A stretch of 27,558 nt of DNA from Ilumatobacter sp. GTDB lineage: Bacteria; Actinomycetota; Acidimicrobiia; Acidimicrobiales; Ilumatobacteraceae. Within the stretch, counting starts at the first letter, position 1; each line of letters starts with the position of its first letter. The notes beneath the pieces are model-generated. The model did no database searches. It had not been told where the DNA came from and saw nothing but the letters and a program-made list of their open reading frames with translations. The translations under genes were made by a program, and so were the position numbers. Shown here piece by piece: positions 7,572-15,185 of the stretch. The stretch spans positions 1-27,558 of the forward strand of contig JABJAB010000009.1 of assembly GCA_018666235.1 (NCBI GenBank), read 5' to 3'.

Positions 7572-9209
7572 TCAGGTGCGGGTGTGGTCGAAGGTGGGAC
7601 GGGTGCCGGTGCCGTACTTGCGCAGCGCACCATCGGGGCCGCTGGCGTTGGGACGAATAAAGACCCAGTTCTGCCAGGCGGACAATCGGGCGAAGATCTT
7701 GGTTGCCATCGTCTCGGGCCCGGCGAAACGATGATTGGCTTCCATTGCTGTGAGCGCATCGGGAGAGAAGCTCGCCCGCTCCTCGACAGCAAGGCGGACT
7801 TCGTCGTCCCAGTCGAGATCGTCGGGCGCCGATGTGACGAGGCCGAGCTGCCGAGCGCGAGCTGCATCGATCGACTCGCCGACCGCTGCCTGCGCTGCGG
7901 CGAGGTCATCGGGCGATCCCCAGAATCGCGATGTCAGCCGCGTGATGCCGTTGGCCATCGGCAGCGACCCGAGGCTCGCCGCGGTGAGTTGCATCGTCGC
8001 GGCCGGGAGTGGGTCGTCGTCATCTTCGAAGATGCCCTCGAGCATGTAGCTGCGATCAGCGGCCAGCAGTACCTCGGCAAGCACGCCGACGAAACACGAA
8101 CCCGGCTCGACAAGGGCGATCAGGCTGCGTGCCGTGAGGTCGAGACGTGAGAGCACTCGTTTCCACAGCAGCGCCGTTTCACGCGTGAGGTGATCGTCGC
8201 CCGTGAGAAGACGATCGGAGTGGGCAATTGCGTCAGCGGCATCACCGCTGGTGCGCAGTGTGATCGTGCCGAGTTGGGGCTCGTTGAACCGCAAGTGGCA
8301 GAGCAGATCGTCAAGCTCACGGGCAGCGATCAGCGGCCACTCGACGGCGCCGGTCACGCTCACCGTGAGGTCGACCACACGTCGAGTGCGATCGAGCGTG
8401 GCCTTGACGAACTGATACGAGACCGTGTTGTCACCGACAACCCGGCTCAGCGATTCGAGCACGACAGCAGATCCGTCATCGACACGATCAGAGGTTGCCG
8501 CGAGCGCCTCCACTCGGACTGCGACTGCGTCGTCGAACATCGTTGGGGGTGCCACTTCGTCGACCAGTTTCCACTCGACCGCCTCGGCGCCTTGGATGCC
8601 TTCGGACTTGGTGGCGAAGACGTCAGCATGATCGCGACGAACGTGCCGCTTGTCGGTCAGGCGCGTGAGCCCGCCCGTACCCGGTAACACGCCCAGGAGC
8701 GGGACCTCCGGGAGCGACACCGAACTCGATCGGTCGTCGACCAGGAGCAAATGGTCACATGCCATCGCCAGCTCGTAGCCGCCGCCTGAGCAGGCGCCGT
8801 TGATTGCAGCGAGAAAGCGCAATCCGGACGATGCCGATGCTTCCTCGATCTCAAGTCGGGTCTCGTTGGTGAACTTGCAGAAGTTGACCTTGTGCGAATG
8901 CGAGGCGTCGGCGAGCATTCGAATGTTGGCGCCGGCGCAGAACACGCCTTCGAGTGCGCTGTCGATGACAACGACCTTCACCTCCGGATGCTCAAAGCGG
9001 ATGCGGCGCACAGCGTCGGCGAGTTCGATGTCGACTCCGATGTCGTAACTGTTCAGCTTGAGTTCGTAGTCGCCGAGCAAACCCCCGCTCGGCGAGACGT
9101 TCATCGACAGCGAAGCTGCGTGACCGTCGATCTTCAGGTTCCAGTGGGCGTACGCGTCGGGCTGACGCTCGAACGTGATCGGTGCCGTCGGGACGGCTGC
9201 ATCGGACAT
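7572..9209 (-). CDS. boxC: 2,3-epoxybenzoyl-CoA dihydrolase (benzoyl-CoA-dihydrodiol lyase) BoxC
   Basis: A 545-residue enoyl-CoA hydratase/isomerase-superfamily enzyme that hydrolytically opens 2,3-epoxybenzoyl-CoA to 3,4-dehydroadipyl-CoA semialdehyde plus formate. The first half carries the crotonase signatures FCAGANIRML (about 90-99) and the oxyanion loop GACSGGGYELAMACD (about 138-152). The second half is the degenerate crotonase-like extension that makes BoxC about 550 residues, roughly twice a normal crotonase. The N-terminal FERQPDAYAHWNL is typical of the family. The frame extends further upstream, but the ATG at 9209 is chosen because AAGGTAGGGG lies just before it (9217-9226) and the upstream codons would run into the divergent regulator's promoter. 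It is the first gene of the minus-strand box array. Confidence 0.95.
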   Translation of the reverse strand: MSDAAVPTAPITFERQPDAYAHWNLKIDGHAASLSMNVSPSGGLLGDYELKLNSYDIGVDIELADAVRRIRFEHPEVKVVVIDSALEGVFCAGANIRMLADASHSHKVNFCKFTNETRLEIEEASASSGLRFLAAINGACSGGGYELAMACDHLLLVDDRSSSVSLPEVPLLGVLPGTGGLTRLTDKRHVRRDHADVFATKSEGIQGAEAVEWKLVDEVAPPTMFDDAVAVRVEALAATSDRVDDGSAVVLESLSRVVGDNTVSYQFVKATLDRTRRVVDLTVSVTGAVEWPLIAARELDDLLCHLRFNEPQLGTITLRTSGDAADAIAHSDRLLTGDDHLTRETALLWKRVLSRLDLTARSLIALVEPGSCFVGVLAEVLLAADRSYMLEGIFEDDDDPLPAATMQLTAASLGSLPMANGITRLTSRFWGSPDDLAAAQAAVGESIDAARARQLGLVTSAPDDLDWDDEVRLAVEERASFSPDALTAMEANHRFAGPETMATKIFARLSAWQNWVFIRPNASGPDGALRKYGTGTRPTFDHTRT

Positions 9210-9226
9210 CTCAGAACCCCTACCTT

Positions 9227-9235
9227 GTGAATCAC
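9227..9235. promoter_or_regulatory. Candidate PaaX-type operator
   Basis: The sequence GTGAATCAC (GTGATTCAC on the other strand) is a 9-bp palindrome containing the TGATTC core known from E. coli PaaX sites. It lies between the boxC and paaX starts, just downstream of a plausible boxC -10 element. It is flanked by a 7-bp direct repeat TACCTTG at 9221-9227 and 9241-9247, exactly 20 bp apart, so a dimer could contact both copies on one DNA face. The match is by eye only. Confidence 0.45.
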
Positions 9236-9236
9236 C

Positions 9237-9266
9237 AACATACCTTGCTTTCATCTCGCATCGCAA
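9237..9266 (-). promoter_or_regulatory. Predicted boxC operon promoter
   Basis: Reading the minus strand, TTGCGA (9261-9266) and TATGTT (9237-9242) are separated by 18 bp and resemble -35 and -10 boxes. Transcription would begin around 9228-9231, right on the GTGAATCAC palindrome, leaving a leader of about 20 nt with a ribosome-binding site. Confidence 0.4.
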
Positions 9267-9273
9267 GCAGAAT
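9245..9273 (+). promoter_or_regulatory. Predicted paaX promoter (leaderless)
   Basis: TTGCTT (9245-9250) and CAGAAT (9268-9273) are 17 bp apart, and the GTG start of paaX follows 7 nt after the -10 box. Transcription would then begin at or next to the start codon, giving a leaderless mRNA. It overlaps the divergent boxC promoter, so one bound repressor could control both directions. Confidence 0.4.
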
Positions 9274-9280
9274 GTAGAAC

Positions 9281-10150
9281 GTGCTCCTCCCCTCAATCGA
9301 TGTCGCTCCTTTGGCACCGGTTCTCGGTCTGCGTCAGGACGGTGACGTCGGCATCTCCAGTGCCTCTGACCTGTTGATCACTGTGTTCGGCGAACTGATG
9401 CGACCTGCGGGCGGAAGCGCCTGGACACAAACGCTCGTCGCCGCGCTCGGGCTCCTCGACGTCGAGGACAAGGCAGCACGTCAGGCGATCAGTCGGCTGG
9501 GAGCGAAAGGTTGGATGACCTCCGAACGAGTCGGCCGTAAGAGCCGTTGGCAGCTCACCGAATGGGCCACTGATCTGCTCGTTCGCGGCGCCGACCGCAT
9601 CTACGGTCTCGGCGCCGACGACCATCCGTGGAACGGCGAATGGCTCGTGTTGTTGGCCAGCGTTCCCGAGACTCATCGACCCCTGCGCTCACGTCTCGCC
9701 GTCCAGCTCGGCTGGGCCGGGTTCGGCACGTTGGGGCAGGGCGTCTGGGTCTCACCACGCGTCGAGCGCGAGCGCGAAGCCGCCGCCATCGTGCGCGATC
9801 TCGACGTTGAAGGGGCAGTGCTTTTTCGGTCGGCCATGACCGACATCGGCTCGCCGCTCGACGTTGCCGAGCGCGCCTGGCCACCCGGTCCGCTTGCCTG
9901 CCAGTACGAGGCCTTTCTGTCCCAACTCGACAACCCAGCCATTCTCAACGATGCGGCAACAACCCGTCGCCTGATTGAACTCGTCGATACCTGGCGCCGA
10001 TTTCCGCTCATCGACCCAGACCTGCCGCGCGAACTCAGACCGGCAGACTGGCCCGGAGATCGCGCCGCCCGGGAGTTCGCCATGCGACGTTCCGCATGGG
10101 CCAGCAGCGGTGCCGACTGGTGGGCAGCCATCGAACGCAGCTTCGAGTAA
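9281..10150 (+). CDS. paaX: PaaX family transcriptional repressor
   Basis: A 289-residue PaaX-family regulator. The N-terminal winged helix-turn-helix spans about residues 28-92, including ARQAISRLGAKGWMTSERVG. The central domain (about 115-190) has the family pattern WNGEWLVLLASVPE followed by LGWAGFGTLGQGVWVSPR. The C-terminal domain (about 200-285) contains CQYEAFL and WRRFPLIDPDLPRELRPADWPG, all typical of PaaX. Characterised PaaX proteins repress phenylacetate genes and release DNA on binding phenylacetyl-CoA. Here the gene is divergent from boxC across 71 nt, so benzoyl-CoA or another aryl-CoA is the likely effector (inference). The start is GTG; no Shine-Dalgarno is visible and a -10-like box lies 7 nt upstream. 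Confidence 0.93.
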   Translation: MLLPSIDVAPLAPVLGLRQDGDVGISSASDLLITVFGELMRPAGGSAWTQTLVAALGLLDVEDKAARQAISRLGAKGWMTSERVGRKSRWQLTEWATDLLVRGADRIYGLGADDHPWNGEWLVLLASVPETHRPLRSRLAVQLGWAGFGTLGQGVWVSPRVEREREAAAIVRDLDVEGAVLFRSAMTDIGSPLDVAERAWPPGPLACQYEAFLSQLDNPAILNDAATTRRLIELVDTWRRFPLIDPDLPRELRPADWPGDRAAREFAMRRSAWASSGADWWAAIERSFE

Positions 10151-10160
10151 CGCCAAACGC

Positions 10161-10215
10161 GACGAACTCCGCCCGTCGCACCCAGCAGCACTGGGCGGAG
10201 CGGACGGAGTTCGTC
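10161..10215. terminator. Bidirectional hairpin between paaX and thiolase genes
   Basis: An 11-bp perfect inverted repeat, GACGAACTCCG (10161-10171) and CGGAGTTCGTC (10205-10215), encloses a second possible 8-bp stem, CTCCGCCC (10167-10174) with GGGCGGAG (10193-10200), and a small CCCAG/CTGGG stem. The first two stems share bases and so exclude each other. Its position between convergent genes supports a two-way terminator, although no long T-run is present. Confidence 0.7.
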
Positions 10216-10238
10216 AGCGTGTGAGTCTCAGGAGATGA

Positions 10239-11411
10239 TCAGTAGATCTCGATGAGGCCGGCAGCGCCTTGGCCGCCACCGATGCACATTGTGACCACGC
10301 CGAGCTTGGCGCCGCGACGCTTGCCCTCTTGCAGGATGTGGCCGGCGCAGCGGGTACCAGTCATGCCGAACGGGTGGCCAATGGCGATCGAGCCGCCGTT
10401 GACGTTGTACTTCTCCGGGTCGATGCCGAGCTTGTCGCGGCTGTAGAGACACTGCGAAGCAAACGCCTCGTTGAGCTCCCAGATATCGATGTCGTCGACG
10501 GTCAGGCCATGTCGCTTGAGGAGCTTGGGCACGGCGTAGATCGGGCCGATGCCCATCTCGTCAGGCTCACAGCCAGCGACGGCCCAGCCCTTGAAGGCGC
10601 CGAGCGGCTCGATGTCGCGGCGGCTTGCTTCTTCGTCGCTCATCATCACCACAGCGGCAGCGCCATCGGACAGCTGGCTGGCGTTACCGGCGGTGACATA
10701 ATTGCCTTCGCCGCGGACCGGGCCGAGCTTGGCGAGGCCTTCGAGGGTCGTGGTCGGACGGTTGCACTCGTCTTTGTCGACGACGTAGTCGACGATGGTC
10801 TCTTCCTTGGTCTCACGGTCGACCAGCTTCATCTTCGTGGCCATCGGGACGATCTCGTCCACGAAGAGCTCGTTCTCCTGCGCACGCGCCATCCGCATCT
10901 GCGATTCGAGGGAGTACTCGTCCTGGTACTCACGCGACAGGTTGTAACGCTCGGCCACGATGTCAGCGGTCTCGATCATCGCCATGAAGATCGCGGGGTA
11001 CTGCTCGGTGAGGGCCGGGTCGACGCCGCCAAGGCTGTCGATGCCGCCACCGGGCATCGTGATCGACTCGACACCACCGGCAACGGCGATGTCGACGCCG
11101 TCCTGCTTGATGTGGTTGGCTGCGACAGCGATCGAGTTCAGACCCGATGAGCAGTGACGCTGGATGGTGTTGCCACCAACATTGACGGGGAGGCCAGCGA
11201 GCAGACCAGCGAGGCGACCGAGGTTGGCGGCGCCGTGCGCGCCGTTGCCGAGTGCGACGTCCTCGACAGCTTCAGGCTCGACGCCCGCCTTCTCGACGGC
11301 GTGCTTGATGGCGTGGGCCGCCATCGACATGGTCGGCGTCATGTTGAAGCCGCCACGGCCAGCTTTGGCCAGACCGGTACGGGCGTAGGAAACGAAGACT
11401 GCTTCGCGCAT
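10239..11411 (-). CDS. Acetyl-CoA C-acyltransferase (thiolase)
   Basis: A 390-residue type II thiolase that cleaves a 3-oxoacyl-CoA with CoA, or runs in reverse to condense acyl units. The nucleophilic cysteine is Cys87 in RHCSSG, NEAF precedes GHPFGMTG (His346), and the second catalytic cysteine is Cys376 in CIGGGQG. The ATG at 11411 is chosen because AGGAG lies 8 nt upstream; the longer frame starting at 11465 has a poor, low-complexity N-terminus. It is convergent with paaX and separate from the box operon. It could serve the 3-oxoadipyl-CoA thiolysis that ends the box pathway, but it looks equally like a general fatty-acid thiolase. Family certain, physiological substrate not. Confidence 0.93.
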   Translation of the reverse strand: MREAVFVSYARTGLAKAGRGGFNMTPTMSMAAHAIKHAVEKAGVEPEAVEDVALGNGAHGAANLGRLAGLLAGLPVNVGGNTIQRHCSSGLNSIAVAANHIKQDGVDIAVAGGVESITMPGGGIDSLGGVDPALTEQYPAIFMAMIETADIVAERYNLSREYQDEYSLESQMRMARAQENELFVDEIVPMATKMKLVDRETKEETIVDYVVDKDECNRPTTTLEGLAKLGPVRGEGNYVTAGNASQLSDGAAAVVMMSDEEASRRDIEPLGAFKGWAVAGCEPDEMGIGPIYAVPKLLKRHGLTVDDIDIWELNEAFASQCLYSRDKLGIDPEKYNVNGGSIAIGHPFGMTGTRCAGHILQEGKRRGAKLGVVTMCIGGGQGAAGLIEIY

Positions 11412-11551
11412 TGGGGAACTCCTGGATCGGTGACTGCGAGGTTGGTGTGCAACAGATGTGCGCATCAGAACCTAGTGATCGACTCACTCAAAAGTTGCAC
11501 CCGACGCAGCCGCTGTGACGTCTGGCTGCTTGTCGCTGGCAGGCTGTGCGG

Positions 11552-11926
11552 ATGAGTGAGTTCTTCCCGTATCAACTCGACCGCCGGTGGACACCGATGT
11601 TCGCCGCCATGCGGGTCAGCCATGATGACGGCGTGACCCTCACCGACGACGGGCAATTCCGCGCCACCTTCGGCTTCCTGCACCTCGAAACCCCCATCGA
11701 CAACGTCGATCACACCGAGGTCACCGGGCCACATCGTTGGTACACGGCGGTCGGGGCTCGACTGAGTTTTGCTGACGACGGCCTGACGTTCGGGACGAAC
11801 CATCACCTGGGCCTGTGCATCGAGTTCGTCGAGAAAATCCCGAAGGTGATTGGGCCGCGCTCCCACTCCGCCCTGTGGGTCAGCGTCGCTGATCCCGACG
11901 GCCTTGCCACCGCACTCGGGCGCTGA
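11552..11926 (+). CDS. Conserved hypothetical protein
   Basis: A 124-residue soluble protein with no signal peptide or membrane segment that I can see and no catalytic motif I can name. It begins MSEFFPYQLDRRWTPMF and contains the strongly patterned blocks TPIDNVDHTEVTGPHRWYTA and GARLSFADDGLTFGTN, which I associate with an uncharacterised actinobacterial family. A GTG codon lies two codons before the ATG at 11552. The ATG is preferred because a CAGGCT box (11540-11545) lies 6 nt before it, as in several other leaderless-looking genes here. It is divergent from the thiolase across 140 nt and ends at a strong hairpin. Function unknown. Confidence 0.8.
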   Translation: MSEFFPYQLDRRWTPMFAAMRVSHDDGVTLTDDGQFRATFGFLHLETPIDNVDHTEVTGPHRWYTAVGARLSFADDGLTFGTNHHLGLCIEFVEKIPKVIGPRSHSALWVSVADPDGLATALGR

Positions 11927-11939
11927 CGACAGCATCTCG

Positions 11940-11984
11940 GGTCCAGCGTGACGTCGGGGTCGGGACCAGCCGTCACGCTGGACC
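11940..11984. terminator. Bidirectional hairpin terminator
   Basis: GGTCCAGCGTGACG (11940-11953) and CGTCACGCTGGACC (11971-11984) form a 14-bp perfect stem, with a smaller GGTC/GACC stem inside the 17-nt loop. It lies between the convergent hypothetical gene and SDR gene and can serve both strands. It has no clear T-run. Confidence 0.75.
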
Positions 11985-12003
11985 GGCCGTCACTCCCCGG
12001 ACA

Positions 12004-12912
12004 TCAGAGTTCGGGGTCGATGCCGGTCATCTCGACAGACAGGTCCCACAGCCTCGCGGCGAGCGCTTCGTCACGTGCGACTGACGTTGCGCGGGCGGCA
12101 CCGGCTGGCCCCGCTGTTTCGTTGCGCTTCGTCGGTCCGAGATAGTCACCGCCATCAACGTCTGGTCCGGCGGCTGCCATCAACGTCGGCCATGCTCCCG
12201 CTGCCGCGGTGTTGAAAAACGGACGGAACAAGGGCACGGCGAATCGCACGACACTTGGAAGATGACGAGCCAGTTCGGTGTCGGCAATACCTGGATGGCA
12301 GCCGACTGCGATCGTCGATGACTCGGTCCCTCGCAGCCGACGATCGAGTTCGTACATGAACAGCAGGTTCGCGAGCTTGCTCTGTCCATACCGATCCTGC
12401 GCCCGGTATGACCGCTCTGCGCTGATGTCATCGAAGAAGATCTTCGCTCCACGGTGCGCAATGCTGCTCGTCACCACGACGCGAGCGCCATCTTGGCGGG
12501 CCAACTTCGGCAGCAACAGCGCCGTGAGGGCAAAGGTGCCCAAGTGGTTCACCCCAAACTGCGACTCGAAGCCGTCAGCGGTCATCTCCCTTGGCGGCAT
12601 CATGACGCCGGCATTGTTGACCAGCACGTCGAGACGACTCTCGCCCTGGACCTGGTCCACCGCACGTCGAACACTGGCAAGGTCCGCTTGATCGAGCGCG
12701 ACGAACTCGAGATCGGCATCAGGCACCTCGGTCTTGATCGAAGCGATGGCGAGCTGCGCCTTCTCCTCCGACCGGCAGCCCAACAACACTCGGGCACCCC
12801 GTTCGGCCAGCACCTTGGAGGCCTCGAACCCGAGTCCGGTGTTGGCACCGGTGACGAGGATTGTCCGCCCCGACTGGTCGGGGACATCTGCAGCAGTGAA
12901 ACCGTTGGTCAT
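12004..12912 (-). CDS. SDR family oxidoreductase (retinol/protochlorophyllide-reductase-like subgroup)
   Basis: A 302-residue short-chain dehydrogenase. TGANTGLG (21-28) is the cofactor motif, and Cys46-Arg47 after the second strand favours NADP(H). NNAGVM is at 99-104, and catalytic Ser150 (TSS), Tyr175 (YGQSK) and Lys179 are present. The TGANTGLG, NNAG and YGQSKLAN combination plus a long C-terminal part is typical of the retinol-dehydrogenase/light-dependent-POR-like SDR group, which is common in actinobacteria and rarely characterised. The ATG at 12912 has no Shine-Dalgarno but lies 6 nt after a TGA-TACACA extended -10-like element. The gene is divergent from a PPOX-type oxidoreductase across 58 nt, so the two may share regulation. 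Substrate unknown. Confidence 0.9.
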   Translation of the reverse strand: MTNGFTAADVPDQSGRTILVTGANTGLGFEASKVLAERGARVLLGCRSEEKAQLAIASIKTEVPDADLEFVALDQADLASVRRAVDQVQGESRLDVLVNNAGVMMPPREMTADGFESQFGVNHLGTFALTALLLPKLARQDGARVVVTSSIAHRGAKIFFDDISAERSYRAQDRYGQSKLANLLFMYELDRRLRGTESSTIAVGCHPGIADTELARHLPSVVRFAVPLFRPFFNTAAAGAWPTLMAAAGPDVDGGDYLGPTKRNETAGPAGAARATSVARDEALAARLWDLSVEMTGIDPEL

Positions 12913-12918
12913 GCGCGA

Positions 12919-12927
12919 TGTGTATCA
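12919..12927 (-). promoter_or_regulatory. Extended -10 promoter for the SDR gene (leaderless)
   Basis: On the minus strand TGATACACA ends 6 nt before the ATG at 12912. The same nine bases stand at the same distance before the YjdM-like gene (18462-18470), which supports a real promoter motif. Confidence 0.4.
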
Positions 12928-12936
12928 GCGCAAGCG

Positions 12937-12964
12937 TTCGAGTGCGCTTCCAACCTGCCAGGAT
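12937..12964 (+). promoter_or_regulatory. Predicted promoter of the PPOX-type gene (leaderless)
   Basis: TTCGAG (12937-12942) and CAGGAT (12959-12964) are 16 bp apart, and the ATG follows 6 nt later with no Shine-Dalgarno. Confidence 0.35.
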
Positions 12965-12970
12965 CGGCAC

Positions 12971-13456
12971 ATGGTCAACAAGAAGTACGTCGCCACCAAT
13001 CGGATTGTCGAGCGTGAAGAACTCAACGACTTCATCCGGCCGCGCCACCACGGCGTGTTGCTCACGAGCCGACGGGACGGATGGCCGCAATCGTCGCTGG
13101 TGTCGATGGGACTGGATGACCCCGGTGATGTTCCGGCCCGCATTGTCGTGTCGAGCTACCCGGAGCGGGCCAAGGTGCATAATCTGCGCAGGAATCCACA
13201 GGCATCGATGGTTGTGCAGAGCGACGAGTGGAACGGTGAATTTGTTCAGGTTGACGGCACCGCTGAAGTTCTCGACCTCCCAGCCGCACTCGACGGGTTG
13301 TGCGACTACTTCCGAGTGATCTCTGGGGAACACCCCGACTGGGACGAGTACCGCGACGCGATGACTCAGCAAGGCAAGTGCTTGATCCGGCTGACCATCG
13401 AGCGATGGGGCCCGATCGCCAAGGGCGGATTCCCCGCCCGCCTCGTCACCGATTGA
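12971..13456 (+). CDS. PPOX class F420-dependent oxidoreductase (split-barrel flavin-binding fold)
   Basis: A 161-residue split-barrel protein of the pyridoxamine-5'-phosphate-oxidase-like group. The pattern HHGVLLTSRRDGWPQSSLVS at the N-terminus, then IVVSSYPERAKVHNLRRNPQ (residues about 57-76) and the VQVDGTAEV strand, is characteristic of actinobacterial PPOX-class enzymes that use F420 or a flavin. A reading frame runs 79 codons further upstream, but those codons overlap the divergent SDR gene. The ATG at 12971 gives the usual family length. The gene ends 79 nt before the acyl-CoA mutase on the same strand. Cofactor choice (F420, FMN or FAD) cannot be settled by eye. Confidence 0.87.
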   Translation: MVNKKYVATNRIVEREELNDFIRPRHHGVLLTSRRDGWPQSSLVSMGLDDPGDVPARIVVSSYPERAKVHNLRRNPQASMVVQSDEWNGEFVQVDGTAEVLDLPAALDGLCDYFRVISGEHPDWDEYRDAMTQQGKCLIRLTIERWGPIAKGGFPARLVTD

Positions 13457-13522
13457 CGGCTTCGCCACCGGGCGAACAGACATGGGGGCGGGTTCGACCG
13501 GGGGATGCGGTACCCCGGGATC

Positions 13523-13528
13523 TAGCCT
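13523..13528 (+). promoter_or_regulatory. -10 element of the mutase operon (leaderless)
   Basis: TAGCCT fits the actinobacterial TANNNT -10 pattern and lies 7 nt before the ATG at 13536. There is no ribosome-binding site in between and no recognisable -35. Confidence 0.4.
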
Positions 13529-13535
13529 GACGCGC

Positions 13536-15185
13536 ATGAGTGATGCTGCGAGTCGTACGAATCGTGACGTGTGGGAAGAAGCGTTTGGCGCGTCGAGGAT
13601 TCGCGACGACGACTACGCCACGATGTCGGGCATTCCGCTCGACCCGGTCTACGGACCCGACGACGGCGAGTTCCCTGGGCAATACCCGTACACCCGTGGC
13701 CCGCATGCATCGATGTACCGATCGAAGTTGTGGACGATGCGAATGTTCGCCGGGTTTGGCACCGCCGAGGACACCAATGGCCGGTTCAAGGAGATCCTTC
13801 AGGCCGGAGGAACCGGACTGTCGACCGCATTCGACATGCCCACGTTGCTCGGCCTCGACTCCGACGACGAGATGTCGCTCGGCGAGGTTGGCCGCTGCGG
13901 TGTTGCCGTCGACTCCCTTGCCGACATGGAAGATCTCTACGCCGACATCGACCTTGGTGAAATCACCACGTCGATGACGATCAACAGCCCTGCCGCACCG
14001 ATCTTTGCGATGTATGTCGCTCAGGCAGAGAAGTCGGGTGTCAACCGCGCTCGTCTCGGCGGCACGCTGCAGAACGACATCTTGAAGGAGTACCAAGCGC
14101 AGAAAGAGTTCGTCTTCCCGCCGCGTCAGTCGATGCGCCTCGTTCGCGACACCATCCAGTTCACCGCTGCTGAGATGCCGCGCTGGAACTCGATTTCGAT
14201 TTCCGGCTACCACATCCGTGAAGCCGGCTCGACTGCTGCCGAAGAACTTGCGTTCACGCTCGCGAACGGGTTCGCCTACGTCGAACTCGCACTCCAGGCC
14301 GGTCTCCCCATCGACTCCTTCGCCCCGCGGCTCAGCTTCTTCTTCAACGCCCATATCGACTTCTTCGAAGAGATCGCCAAGCTCCGTGCTGCGCGGCGCA
14401 TCTGGGCGCGTTGGATGAAGGATCGTTACGGCGCACAGCTCGAGAAGTCCATGCAGCTCCGCTTCCACACGCAGACGGCCGGCGTGTCGCTGACGGCGCA
14501 GCAACCCGAGGTCAACATCGTGCGCACGGCAATCGAGGCACTCGCCGGAGTGCTCGGCGGCACACAGAGCCTGCACACCAATTCAATGGACGAAGCTCTG
14601 GCACTGCCCACTGAGAAGTCGGCCCGCATTGCGTTGCGCACGCAGCAGGTGATCGCGCACGAGACCAACGTGGCCCACGTGGCCGACCCCCTCGGTGGCT
14701 CGTACTTCGTCGAGGAACTCACCGACGAGATGGAGCGCCAGGCCGAAGAGATCTTCGCCAAGCTTGACGACTTCGGTCAAGGCTCAATGCTCGAAGGCTG
14801 CATCACCGGCATCGACGAGAACTGGTTCCAGAGCCGCATCGGCGACTCGGCGTACGAACTCGAGCGCAAGTTCAATGCAGGCGAGCGAATCATCGTTGGT
14901 GTCAGCGACTTCCGCGAAGGCAACGACGACGACGAGATGGACACCCTGCAAATCAGCAACAAGGACGAAGCACGTCAGCGCACTCGCCTCGACACGGTCA
15001 AGAATGATCGCAGCCAGGAGGCCGTCGACAAGATCCTCGCCCAGCTGGCTGCGGAGGCGGCCGACCCAGAGGTCAATCTGATGCCGACCCTGATCGAGGC
15101 ATCCCACACCTATGCCACGCTTGGCGAGGTCATGGGCACCATGGCCAACGTGTTTGGCCGACACACGGAAGTCCCCACCATCTAG
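13536..15185 (+). CDS. icmA: Acyl-CoA mutase large subunit, isobutyryl-CoA mutase-like (B12-dependent)
   Basis: A 549-residue substrate-binding (TIM-barrel) subunit of the methylmalonyl-CoA mutase superfamily. It lacks the C-terminal B12-binding domain, so it needs a separate small subunit, which is not in this window. The family core is intact: AFDMPTLLG (98-106), GTLQNDILKEY (176-186) and SISGYH with Tyr225-His226. The two specificity positions, aligned by their constant spacing of 118, are Phe71 (MRMFAGFG) and Gln189 (QAQKE). This is the Phe/Gln pair of isobutyryl-CoA mutase, not the Tyr/Arg pair of methylmalonyl-CoA mutase. The Asp that marks 2-hydroxyisobutyryl-CoA mutase is Ala98 here. 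It should therefore rearrange an unsubstituted branched acyl-CoA such as isobutyryl-CoA to n-butyryl-CoA. The ATG at 13536 is preferred over an in-frame start at 13482. The stop overlaps the next gene by 1 nt. Confidence 0.88.
   Translation: MSDAASRTNRDVWEEAFGASRIRDDDYATMSGIPLDPVYGPDDGEFPGQYPYTRGPHASMYRSKLWTMRMFAGFGTAEDTNGRFKEILQAGGTGLSTAFDMPTLLGLDSDDEMSLGEVGRCGVAVDSLADMEDLYADIDLGEITTSMTINSPAAPIFAMYVAQAEKSGVNRARLGGTLQNDILKEYQAQKEFVFPPRQSMRLVRDTIQFTAAEMPRWNSISISGYHIREAGSTAAEELAFTLANGFAYVELALQAGLPIDSFAPRLSFFFNAHIDFFEEIAKLRAARRIWARWMKDRYGAQLEKSMQLRFHTQTAGVSLTAQQPEVNIVRTAIEALAGVLGGTQSLHTNSMDEALALPTEKSARIALRTQQVIAHETNVAHVADPLGGSYFVEELTDEMERQAEEIFAKLDDFGQGSMLEGCITGIDENWFQSRIGDSAYELERKFNAGERIIVGVSDFREGNDDDEMDTLQISNKDEARQRTRLDTVKNDRSQEAVDKILAQLAAEAADPEVNLMPTLIEASHTYATLGEVMGTMANVFGRHTEVPTI

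Noticed and set aside
10269..11150. 293-residue plus-strand ORF
   Set aside because: Antisense shadow of the thiolase gene.
13446..14576. 376-residue minus-strand ORF
   Set aside because: Antisense shadow of the acyl-CoA mutase gene.
13536..15185. Methylmalonyl-CoA mutase or 2-hydroxyisobutyryl-CoA mutase assignment
   Set aside because: The Tyr/Arg pair of the former is Phe/Gln here, and the marker Asp of the latter is Ala98.
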